DNA of 32,145 bases. It comes from Ilumatobacteraceae bacterium (GTDB lineage Bacteria > Actinomycetota > Acidimicrobiia > Acidimicrobiales > Ilumatobacteraceae). The notes under the pieces were generated by a model. The model was given only the letters and a program-made list of their open reading frames with translations. It was not told where the DNA came from and searched no databases. Shown piece after piece: positions 17,692 through 23,526 of this stretch (positions are counted from its first letter, which is position 1; each line of letters begins with the position of its first letter). The DNA lies in NCBI GenBank assembly GCA_023262325.1, contig JALRBS010000121.1, positions 1-32,145 of the forward strand, in the 5' to 3' direction. The position numbers were made by a program, and so were the translations under genes.

Positions 17692-18221
17692 GCGCGTAGA
17701 AGGTGGGGGAGCACCTGCGCGGTTGCGGTCGCATCGGCAAGCGCATCGTGTGCGTCGGTGAGTGTCACGTCGTAACGGGCACAGAGGTCAGCGAGTCGGT
17801 GAGTCTGTGCGCGTTGCGGATCAAGCGCCCGTGAGCGGCGCAGGGTGCAGAGATGTTCTCCGTCGGGAAGCGGCACACCGGTCGTGTGGTGCGCGGCGAC
17901 GAGAAACGACCAATCAAAGGCGAGGTTGTGAGCAACGATCGTTCGATCCTCGCAACTTTGGTGAAGGCGTCGCATCACCTGTGTGAGCGTCGGCGCAAAG
18001 ATGAGCCGTCGGCGTGAGATGTGGTGAACATGTTGCGCGCCGATCGACGCCCAAGGTGGAACGAGGCGAACCATTGAGGACCATGAATGTTCAATCTCCA
18101 TGTGCCTGCCGATCACGTTGCACAACACCACGGCGACCTGAAGGATCGGATGCTCAGCTGGCTTTAGCCCACCGGTTTCTAGATCGATCACCGCAAAGGT
18201 CGTGCGGTTCTCGGATGTCAT
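17676..18221 (-). CDS. DnaQ-like 3'-5' exonuclease (DEDDh family)
   Basis: A 181-residue stand-alone exonuclease of the DnaQ/epsilon superfamily. Exo I is FAVIDLETGG (D13, E15), Exo II is IVAHNLAFDWSFL (Asp in AFD), and Exo III is TDAHDALADATATAQVL, with the His and Asp of the DEDDh class. All four acidic residues are present. Likely roles are proofreading, repair or degradation of short RNA/DNA. It has no UvrC or BRCT fusion, and no polymerase subunit gene is nearby. The start ATG 18221 sits in one arm of a 27-bp palindrome and has TAACGT 6 nt upstream. It follows whiB on the same strand by 32 bp, and overlaps pafC tail-to-tail by 16 bp. Confidence 0.83.
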   Translation of the reverse strand: MTSENRTTFAVIDLETGGLKPAEHPILQVAVVLCNVIGRHMEIEHSWSSMVRLVPPWASIGAQHVHHISRRRLIFAPTLTQVMRRLHQSCEDRTIVAHNLAFDWSFLVAAHHTTGVPLPDGEHLCTLRRSRALDPQRAQTHRLADLCARYDVTLTDAHDALADATATAQVLPHLLRAQADG

Positions 18222-18245
18222 ACGACCACGTTACGTGGTCGTATG
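18219..18245 (-). promoter_or_regulatory. 27-bp perfect palindrome over the exonuclease promoter and start codon
   Basis: Arms CATACGACCACG (18219-18230) and CGTGGTCGTATG (18234-18245) are exact reverse complements, separated by TTA. The minus-strand -10 TAACGT (18233-18228) sits at the centre and the start codon lies in the distal arm. If the gene is leaderless, most of the palindrome is not transcribed, which favours a DNA operator over an RNA hairpin. The binding protein is unknown. Confidence 0.7.
18228..18233 (-). promoter_or_regulatory. -10 box TAACGT of the exonuclease gene
   Basis: On the minus strand TAACGT is followed by 6 nt (GGTCGT) and ATG 18221. It lies at the palindrome centre. 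Confidence 0.5.
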
Positions 18246-18253
18246 GTCCCGGG

Positions 18254-18565
18254 TTAGGCGTTGCGGGCTCGTATGCCGATGGGCGCGGCGACGGTGTAGC
18301 CAAGAAGGTGACGGTCTTCTTCGTTTTCTCCAGCCCAGAACCCGTACTCATGATTGTCTCGTGCGAACTGTTGGCAGGGGATTTTCACCGGGCATGCAGT
18401 GCACAACATGTTTGCCCGCGCCTCGCGTCGTTCGCGTGCTTGTGGTCGTTCTGCTTTCTTGGCAAAGAAGAGTTCGAGTCGGCCTTTGCACATTGCGAAT
18501 TCTCGCCAGTCGACTCCTCGTGGAAGGTCATCGGATCGGAGGTCAAGCGCTTCAATTGCGGACAT
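18254..18565 (-). CDS. WhiB-family iron-sulfur transcription factor
   Basis: A 103-residue WhiB-like (Wbl) protein, a class restricted to Actinobacteria and their phages. Four cysteines C26, C55, C58 and C64 (C-x28-C-x2-C-x5-C, in AMCKG and MLCTACPVKIPC) would hold a [4Fe-4S] cluster. The beta-turn motif that is usually G(V/I)WGG reads GFWAG at residues 75-79, followed by ENEEDR. Wbl proteins bind the primary sigma factor and tune development or redox and stress genes. Which subfamily this belongs to cannot be settled here. The start at 18565 lies just below an AT-rich palindrome. It is transcribed towards the exonuclease gene and away from phoH on the same strand. Confidence 0.9.
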   Translation of the reverse strand: MSAIEALDLRSDDLPRGVDWREFAMCKGRLELFFAKKAERPQARERREARANMLCTACPVKIPCQQFARDNHEYGFWAGENEEDRHLLGYTVAAPIGIRARNA

Positions 18566-18568
18566 GCT

Positions 18569-18586
18569 CTATTTAACACTAAATAG
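18569..18586 (-). promoter_or_regulatory. AT-rich palindrome over the whiB promoter
   Basis: CTATTTA-ACAC-TAAATAG, perfect 7-bp arms, with two further pairs beyond one mismatch (18566-18589). On the minus strand TAGTGT (18581-18576) sits at its centre, 10 nt before the whiB ATG. It is a likely operator, perhaps autoregulatory. It stands out as a very AT-rich patch in its surroundings. Confidence 0.6.
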
Positions 18587-18599
18587 CGCATGAGTATTC

Positions 18600-18613
18600 C
18601 CGGTCCCGACCGG
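18600..18613 (-). other. Short GC hairpin between phoH and whiB
   Basis: CCGGTC-CC-GACCGG, 6-bp perfect arms, 11 bp past the phoH stop on the minus strand. No U-tract follows in the phoH direction, so termination is doubtful. Confidence 0.3.
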
Positions 18614-18624
18614 TTGTGCGGTTT

Positions 18625-20043
18625 TTACAGCAATTCGGCTGCGAGCGAGGCGACTCCCGACCGTTCACACGACTGGAGCGTGATGTGCCCGAAGCAGGAT
18701 TGACCCGTGAATGCACTGGTCAGAACGGCGAGCGCGTTGTTCGTCTCACCGAGATACGGTGCGTCGATCTGGCTCGTATCCCCGGTGAAGATGACCTTCG
18801 TGCCCTCTCCAACCCGGGTGAGAATGGTTCGCAACGTTGTCGGCTCAAGGTTCTGGGCCTCATCGATGACCACAATTTGTTCTTGAAGCGATCGACCTCG
18901 AAGGAATGTCACTGACTCGAGCGACAGTTTTTGACGCTCAGTGAGTTCGTCGATCAGGCGACGAGCGTCACCAGACGATCGGCGATCAGTAAGTGCAACG
19001 ACAGCATCGTGCACGGCCGACATCCACGGATCAAGCTTCTCGTCGAGTCCACCCGGCAGAAAGCCGACGTCGGCTCGACCAACCGGAACGAGCGGGCGGT
19101 AAATCGCTACTTTCTCGTACCGTTGCTCTTCGACGACCTGTTCAAGTGCCGCTGCGATGGCGAGAATTGTTTTTCCAGTGCCGGCTCGTCCATCAAGTGC
19201 TACGACGGTGACCTCAGGGTCCAGGAGCAGATCGATGGCGAATCGCTGCTCCTTGTTTCGAGGATGGAGTCCCCATGGTTGTGGGGTGGTGTGGCTGAGG
19301 AGTACGAACTCTGCATCGCGTCGTCGGGCAAGCGCCGACTGCGAGCCTGACCGAAGCACTGCGAACTCGTTCTCGCGCACTATTTCTGGCTTATCGACTG
19401 CGAATGCAAGCCCGATGCCCACCGGTGTCTCGTCGGATTGCGTGAGGACATCGTCAACGTCGACGACGCCATCGCGGTACAAGTCATCGATCGCGGCCGT
19501 ATCCGTATCGATGATGTGCCAGCCGGTCTGTCGAACTTCACGGGAGGCCTTGAGCGGTCGGTGTTCAATCGCGCTCAACCCGAGGTGTGCCGCCTTGATA
19601 CGCAGGGCCGCGTCGTTCGAAATCATCATCGTTGGTGCCTGGGTTGCCTGGCCGAGTGCGGCACCAATGATTCGGTTATCGGGTTTTGAGGCTTCAAGAC
19701 CGTGAGCCGCAAGAAGTTCGGTGTGCACACCGTTGACTTCGATGCGCAGCGATCCGGAGCCAAATGGAACGGCGGCGGCAAGCGAGCCGCCATGCTCAAG
19801 TCGAAGTTCTTCGATCGATCGAAGTGCAGTGCGAGCGGCTCGTCCGACGTCGTCGCTTCGGCTTTTGAGTCCGTCCAGTTCTTCAATGACGGTGAGTGGG
19901 ATGACGATGTCGACTTCGCCCATCGAGTGCAGGCAGTGCGGGTCTGCGATGAGTACTGATGTGTCGAGCACCACTCGGGTTCGTAGGAGATTGCCTTCAG
20001 CGTCGGTGACTGGCGTGACACCAGCGCGTGCAAGGTCGGTCAC
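18625..20043 (-). CDS. phoH2: PIN domain-PhoH ATPase fusion (PhoH2-type RNase/helicase)
   Basis: A 472-residue two-domain protein. Residues about 20-150 are a PIN nuclease domain (VVLDTSVLIADP with D27; VIEELDGL with E54/E55; D122 in KPDNRIIGAA; D144 in SNDAAL). Residues about 255-472 are a PhoH ATPase (Walker A GRAGTGKT at 285-292; Walker B IVVIDEAQNL near 390-399; FTGDTSQIDAPYL after it). PhoH2 proteins in mycobacteria are ATP-dependent RNA-unwinding ribonucleases paired with an upstream antitoxin-like gene, PhoAT. No convincing partner gene lies upstream here. The start is GTG 20043, preceded by AGGGGAGA, a good ribosome site. It is transcribed towards whiB and diverges from hup. Confidence 0.88.
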   Translation of the reverse strand: MTDLARAGVTPVTDAEGNLLRTRVVLDTSVLIADPHCLHSMGEVDIVIPLTVIEELDGLKSRSDDVGRAARTALRSIEELRLEHGGSLAAAVPFGSGSLRIEVNGVHTELLAAHGLEASKPDNRIIGAALGQATQAPTMMISNDAALRIKAAHLGLSAIEHRPLKASREVRQTGWHIIDTDTAAIDDLYRDGVVDVDDVLTQSDETPVGIGLAFAVDKPEIVRENEFAVLRSGSQSALARRRDAEFVLLSHTTPQPWGLHPRNKEQRFAIDLLLDPEVTVVALDGRAGTGKTILAIAAALEQVVEEQRYEKVAIYRPLVPVGRADVGFLPGGLDEKLDPWMSAVHDAVVALTDRRSSGDARRLIDELTERQKLSLESVTFLRGRSLQEQIVVIDEAQNLEPTTLRTILTRVGEGTKVIFTGDTSQIDAPYLGETNNALAVLTSAFTGQSCFGHITLQSCERSGVASLAAELL

Positions 20044-20090
20044 AGGTCTCCCCTCGTCGAGATCAGTGTTCGGAAGCGGTCGATCACGAT

Positions 20091-20114
20091 GTACAACGGG
20101 ACTAGTTGTACAAC
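20091..20114. repeat. GTACAAC / GTTGTAC triple half-site cluster
   Basis: GTACAAC at 20091-20097 and 20108-20114 are direct copies 17 bp apart. GTTGTAC at 20105-20111 is an inverted copy that overlaps the second to form the 10-bp palindrome GTTGTACAAC. It lies about 50 bp upstream of the phoH2 start, so it is likely a regulator-binding site for that gene. Confidence 0.5.
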
Positions 20115-20225
20115 GTGGGCCGCGCGAGGTGGTGGATAGAGCCGGCGAACTTCGGTGGATAACTCCTCAAGATTCCCTCGATGACGGGCGTACCCGTTGA
20201 TTGACAAAGCGGTCAGAGATTCTCA

Positions 20226-20255
20226 GTTGCAAATGCAACGACATGATTAGTTGCA
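20226..20255. repeat. GTTGCA palindrome plus third copy upstream of hup
   Basis: GTTGCA (20226-20231), AA, TGCAAC (20234-20239) form a perfect 6-bp inverted repeat; a further GTTGCA is at 20250-20255. It resembles the GTTGTAC half-sites nearer phoH2, differing mainly at one pyrimidine. Possible operator for hup. Confidence 0.4.
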
Positions 20256-20393
20256 CCAGTGTCATTTGCTTCATTTCGATGGTGTTGTTCCCGTTCAATC
20301 GATCAACTTGAAACATCATGTCGAAGGTCGATTCGAGTGGCCGGGAACCGGTGTGCAATCCCGCCCGCCGGCATCCCGAACCGAAGGACGAAC

Positions 20394-20666
20394 ATGACCA
20401 AGTCAGAACTCATCGACGCAGTGGCAAGCGCCGCTAACGTCTCGAAGGCAGACGCCGAGCGAACGATCGGCGCATTCTTCGACACCGTTGTCGCAGAGAC
20501 CAAAAAGGGTGACAAGGTCGCCTGGCCGGGCTTCGGCGCATTCAGTGTCACAAAGCGTCCCGCTCGCACTGGCCGCAACCCGCGGACCGGCGAGGCGGTA
20601 CAGATCAAGGCGTCGAAAGCAATGAAGTTCAGCGCCTCGTCAACCCTTAAGTCAACGCTTAACTGA
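20394..20666 (+). CDS. hup: HU-family nucleoid-associated DNA-binding protein
   Basis: A 90-residue HU protein, a homodimeric architectural DNA-binding protein. MTKSELIDAVASAANVSKAD is the N-terminal helical part. VAWPGFGAFSVTKRPARTG followed by RNPRTGEAVQI is the beta-arm with the intercalating proline in RNP. The C terminus ends at ASSTLKSTLN with no basic tail. This matters because many actinobacterial HupB proteins continue into a long K/A/P-rich tail, and here a peptide of exactly that composition is encoded separately 14 bp downstream. The start ATG 20394 has GAAGGA upstream; longer readings upstream in this frame are not HU-like. The gene has a long, repeat-rich upstream region and diverges from phoH2. 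Confidence 0.95.
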   Translation: MTKSELIDAVASAANVSKADAERTIGAFFDTVVAETKKGDKVAWPGFGAFSVTKRPARTGRNPRTGEAVQIKASKAMKFSASSTLKSTLN

Positions 20667-20680
20667 GAGAGAGTCAACAA

Positions 20681-20797
20681 ATGGCAGTGAAGAAAGCAGC
20701 TCCAAAGAAGGCTGCAAAGAAGGCTCCGGCCAAGAAGGCAGCAGCCAAGAAGGCAGCACCTAAGAAGGCTGCAAAGAAGGCTGCAAAGAAGCGCTGA
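20681..20797 (+). CDS. 38-residue lysine/alanine/proline-rich, histone-H1-tail-like peptide
   Basis: A short ORF reading MAVKKAAPKK and then further AAKK, APAKK, AAPKK units, ending AAKKR. It has eight KK pairs: 16 Lys and 1 Arg in 38 residues, with no acidic or aromatic residue. The composition matches the C-terminal tail of mycobacterial HupB and eukaryotic linker-histone tails, which bind and compact DNA. It starts 14 bp after the hup stop, has its own purine-rich ribosome site (GAGAGAG), and is in a different frame from hup. It ends 22 bp before a strong terminator, so it closes the hup transcript. The regular reading and position support a real gene. DNA binding is inferred from composition. 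Confidence 0.8.
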   Translation: MAVKKAAPKKAAKKAPAKKAAAKKAAPKKAAKKAAKKR

Positions 20798-20819
20798 GTC
20801 GCTTCACCAACACATTGTG

Positions 20820-20856
20820 GAACTGGCGGGGCCTAGGCCCCGCCAGTTCTGTTTTT
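20820..20856 (+). terminator. Strong intrinsic terminator of the hup operon
   Basis: Perfect 14-bp arms GAACTGGCGGGGCC (20820-20833) and GGCCCCGCCAGTTC (20836-20849), with TA between them, are followed by TG and TTTTT (20852-20856). It is the only textbook Rho-independent terminator found in the window. The U-tract is on the hup side only. Confidence 0.93.
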
Positions 20857-20873
20857 CGGTCACCTGTCGCACG

Positions 20874-21644
20874 TCACAGTTGTGACATGAGATGGAATGC
20901 CTCCCCGGCGGAAAACCCTGCTGGTGCCCCAATGTCGGCGAGACGTTGGTGCATGCGCTCGCGAAAAGCGGCGAGCCCATCGTCGTCTGTTGCTTTCATT
21001 GTTGACTCGAACTGGCTTTCATGAGCATCGAGGGCGTGGAGTTTGATGTCAACCGTTGCTTCGACGTCTTCAATGTGGTTCACCTCATCCGCCTCCCACA
21101 GAAGAAGGTGTAACGGCCGATGTGGATCGAGACCATGCTCGGGGTGAAAGTGCGGATCTCGTGCGGCGACAATCGCGTCGCACACCAGTCGACCAGTCTC
21201 GCGATGATCGGGATGCAGTCGGTAGCGCTTCCACGGGTCGTGCGAGAGCACCACGTCCGGTTTCACCGCGCGAATCACGCGTGCGATCTCGGACCTGCCG
21301 GGTATATCGGCGACAAGTTCGCCGTCGACACGCCCCAACCAGTGCACATCATTGGCACCGTGACCGCCAAGGCGAATGTGTGCCTCGACCTGTTCACGAG
21401 AGCGGCGAGCGACGAGCGCGGCTGTGTCCGCCGTCGGATCCCAGGTGCCTTTCGAACCGTCCGTGAGAACGAGGTGGTGAATTTCGCAGCCTGCTTGGGC
21501 CCACTTGGCGAGCGTGCCACCCGCACCAAACTCAATGTCGTCGGGGTGGGCGCCAATTGCAAGCGCGATGCGCGGCACCGCAAGATTCGTTGATATCGAA
21601 CCAGCGGCGGTGACTGGTGGCTGCCCGGGGTCATTTGCATTCAT
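20874..21644 (-). CDS. PIG-L (LmbE-like) family deacetylase
   Basis: A 256-residue zinc-dependent N-acetylglucosaminyl-type deacetylase. The metal motif ALAIGAHPDDIEFGAGGTLA is near residue 30 and the third ligand region is YRLHPDHRETGRLVCDA. LVLTDGSKGTWDP and RSREQVEAHIRLGG are family features. Actinobacterial members include MshB and Mca of the mycothiol system, but many others are unassigned; at 256 residues this is shorter than usual MshB. It could act on a glycoside precursor or conjugate. ATG 21644 overlaps the cofC stop by 4 bp (ATGA), so it is translationally coupled to an F420 gene. It faces the hup terminator at its 3' end. Confidence 0.85.
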   Translation of the reverse strand: MNANDPGQPPVTAAGSISTNLAVPRIALAIGAHPDDIEFGAGGTLAKWAQAGCEIHHLVLTDGSKGTWDPTADTAALVARRSREQVEAHIRLGGHGANDVHWLGRVDGELVADIPGRSEIARVIRAVKPDVVLSHDPWKRYRLHPDHRETGRLVCDAIVAARDPHFHPEHGLDPHRPLHLLLWEADEVNHIEDVEATVDIKLHALDAHESQFESTMKATDDDGLAAFRERMHQRLADIGAPAGFSAGEAFHLMSQL

Positions 21645-22258
21645 CGGTCATCCTCCTGACGGAACGACGTGGCGAGGGGGTGTGCAAGATCGTACGGCGT
21701 ATCGATATCGAGACCGAGTCGTCGATCGTTCACGACATGGAGTTTTGCGCCGGCACGACGAGCTGCGGCGCTCGCCATGTTGAGATGGAATGCGAACGAT
21801 CCATGTCCGTATGCGAACTCAACGTGTTCGTCGCACGGGAAACCCAAGACGTTGGTGCCTCTCTGCGCAAGATCGGGAACGAGCACGAATCCGCGCATCG
21901 TGACAATTCGAGATAGCGCCGAGGGGTATGGAAGGTCGGCATGCACGATGAAAAGTTGACGCGCCTGAACGGATCGCGCGTAAGTGACAGCGTGCACGGC
22001 GGCTTCGTTGAGCCCGCGCAGTTGAGGTTGAGTGGTCGCCAGCTGGCGAGCGCGTGCCCATTCGGCGACTTCATCGTCGTGGGTGACAACGACGATGTGG
22101 TGGTCACGAAGGGCTGTCGTCACACCATGCGCGAGTCGCCGTGCAAGCGCGGCGCGGGCTGACTCTGAGTAGGCGGCGCTCAGCCGTTCTTTTGCACCGA
22201 CGAACGACCGAATTGGTAACGCGATGACGACATCGGGTCGTGTAGTCGATTCGCTCAC
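21641..22258 (-). CDS. cofC: 2-phospho-L-lactate (phosphoenolpyruvate) guanylyltransferase, F420 biosynthesis
   Basis: About 205 residues of a CofC/FbiD nucleotidyltransferase, which activates phospholactate or phosphoenolpyruvate with GTP at the start of coenzyme F420 assembly. VVIALPIRSFVGAKERLSAA is the GTP-binding start (usually VPVK.F..AK.RL). VVVTHDDEVAEWA, RGLNEAAVHAV, FIVHADLPYPSALSR and RGTNVLGFP to the YGHGSFAFHLNMA segment follow the family order, ending LGLDIDTPYDLAHP. The frame is open well upstream, but GTG 22258 fits the family start and has TACGCT 7 nt upstream; earlier residues are Arg/Ser-rich noise. It implies F420 use by this organism. Confidence 0.87.
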   Translation of the reverse strand: MSESTTRPDVVIALPIRSFVGAKERLSAAYSESARAALARRLAHGVTTALRDHHIVVVTHDDEVAEWARARQLATTQPQLRGLNEAAVHAVTYARSVQARQLFIVHADLPYPSALSRIVTMRGFVLVPDLAQRGTNVLGFPCDEHVEFAYGHGSFAFHLNMASAAARRAGAKLHVVNDRRLGLDIDTPYDLAHPLATSFRQEDDR

Positions 22259-22265
22259 GCGCTCA

Positions 22266-22271
22266 AGCGTA
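22266..22271 (-). promoter_or_regulatory. -10 box TACGCT of cofC
   Basis: On the minus strand TACGCT is followed by 7 nt (TGAGCGC) and GTG 22258. It selects this start among several in an open frame. Confidence 0.55.
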
Positions 22272-22320
22272 TGGGTGGCGAATGGTGTCCGCTCCGTCGA
22301 GATCAGGTTGACTTGGTGAT

Positions 22321-23517
22321 GTGAACGTGCTCGACAAATTTCTGGCGCAACCCGTGCGATCCGGCGTCGTTGGTCAGGACTGGTCGATGACGGTGTCACC
22401 GCACGGAACCGTTCGGACAACAAATAATCACGCGTTGGGGTTTCATGTCGCGGCCGAAGATCGGTGGCATCACGCTGAGCAAGAAACAGGCGTTCGCCAA
22501 GTCCGGCGCAACGGCACGACGGTGACTGAGACACGGATGCGCGTACCGGGCGGTGACGTGGTTTCGACCGCCTACGCCGTCGCCGATCATGGTGGCGTTG
22601 TGGTGATCGAGTATTTCAACGACTCGCCACTGCCGGTTGTCATCGGGATCGACTGCGAGGATGTGATCGCCGAGAACGAGGCTGCGATTGGGGAAGTGCG
22701 AGGCGCCGATCTCGGTTCGGGGGGTTTCACGCTTTCGCTCGGTCATCACGCTCGTACACGCGTTGCACTCGCGGGTTCTGCGGCGAGCACCCCTCGCTTT
22801 GGTGGTATTTCAGAGGTCGATTCGGTCGTACGCGGTTGGACCGCGCTCGCCGCGCGTGCCGGTCGTTACGAACTTCCGGCCGGCATGTCGGGTACAGCAC
22901 GTGCTGACGCTGTCATTGCCGTTCGCTGCAGTTGGATGCTCGGAGATCTGAGCGACCCGTCCGATAGCCCAGTCGATGCCTTGATCGAACGCGAGGCGAT
23001 GAGCCGGATGGGCGTGCGGACCGACGAACTGGTTGACGACGTTGCACATGCAGTCGCTGCACTGCGCCATCGTCATGATGTCAACGAAGCAGTTGGGCTT
23101 CGTGCTGCTGAACGTGTCCTTCACAAGGCTGGCGAGACGCGCGCAGTCGCCGATGTTGCCCGGTTGCTCCCGCAGCACTCACGTCGCTCAGTCGAGGTGA
23201 ATTCGACTGCGACTGCGGTATGGCACTTCGATGAACGGTTCGCTCAGGTGAGCGGCGATGTCGTCGATCTCTTCCCATTTGGTTTGTCGGCTGACTGGGA
23301 TTACCAGCCGCTTGAAGTTTTCGATGTGCCGACTGCTCCAGGCACCTCGGTGTCCTTTGCGCTGAGGTGGCATGGCAACCGACCGGCGATCGTGTGGGAG
23401 TCGACCGGAGACCCAGCGACACTTACCGCGTCAGTGCTTGATCCACAGTGGTCGACACGCAAGCGCTCGGGAGAACACCTGTGGTCCTATGAAGCGCCGA
23501 CTGCGTCAGACACGTAG
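22321..23517 (+). CDS. Unrecognised 398-residue protein, probably two-domain
   Basis: I do not recognise this protein. Residues about 15-170 look like an all-beta domain, with alternating hydrophobic strands and many Gly/Asp turns (VVVIEYFNDSPLPVVIGIDC, FTLSLGHHARTRVALAG). Residues about 190-290 look helical (VDALIEREAMSRMG, LVDDVAHAVAALRHRHDV). The last 100 residues are again beta-like, with aromatic clusters (AVWHFDERFAQV, LSADWDYQPLEVFDV) and an Ig-like end. This layout recalls accessory domains around glycoside hydrolases of clan GH-L, but no catalytic motif is visible. No signal peptide or membrane segment is seen. Start GTG 22321 is by position; only a weak TTGACT lies 7 nt upstream. 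Its TAG stop doubles as the selD -10. Confidence 0.65.
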   Translation: MNVLDKFLAQPVRSGVVGQDWSMTVSPHGTVRTTNNHALGFHVAAEDRWHHAEQETGVRQVRRNGTTVTETRMRVPGGDVVSTAYAVADHGGVVVIEYFNDSPLPVVIGIDCEDVIAENEAAIGEVRGADLGSGGFTLSLGHHARTRVALAGSAASTPRFGGISEVDSVVRGWTALAARAGRYELPAGMSGTARADAVIAVRCSWMLGDLSDPSDSPVDALIEREAMSRMGVRTDELVDDVAHAVAALRHRHDVNEAVGLRAAERVLHKAGETRAVADVARLLPQHSRRSVEVNSTATAVWHFDERFAQVSGDVVDLFPFGLSADWDYQPLEVFDVPTAPGTSVSFALRWHGNRPAIVWESTGDPATLTASVLDPQWSTRKRSGEHLWSYEAPTASDT

Positions 23518-23520
23518 TAT
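23515..23520 (+). promoter_or_regulatory. -10 box TAGTAT of selD
   Basis: TAGTAT, then CCGCAC (6 nt), then ATG 23527. Its first three bases are the TAG stop codon of the preceding gene. Confidence 0.6.
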
Positions 23521-23526
23521 CCGCAC

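Larger units (their letters stand above)
20044..20393. other. 350-bp intergenic control region between phoH2 and hup
   Basis: The longest non-coding stretch in the window. It contains the GTACAAC/GTTGTAC cluster (20091-20114), two GGTGGATA direct repeats (20131-20138 and 20154-20161), a TTGACA -35-like hexamer at 20201-20206 with no good -10 at 17 bp, a GTTGCA-AA-TGCAAC palindrome (20226-20239) and another GTTGCA at 20250-20255. The hup ribosome site GAAGGA is just before 20394. I could not place either promoter with confidence. No convincing gene is seen inside. Confidence 0.6.

Noticed and set aside
20167-20358. 63-codon minus-strand ORF upstream of phoH2 as a PhoAT-like antitoxin
   Set aside because: It needs a TTG start, has no ribosome site or -10, is separated from phoH2 by over 120 bp, and overlaps the hup-side repeats. 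Kept as non-coding.
20663-20797. Programmed -1 frameshift joining HU to the K/A tail
   Set aside because: The -1 frame is open from 20663 into the peptide, so a shift at the hup stop would make a classical HupB. But there is no slippery heptamer, a TAA at 20660 closes the frame just before, and the peptide has its own start and ribosome site.
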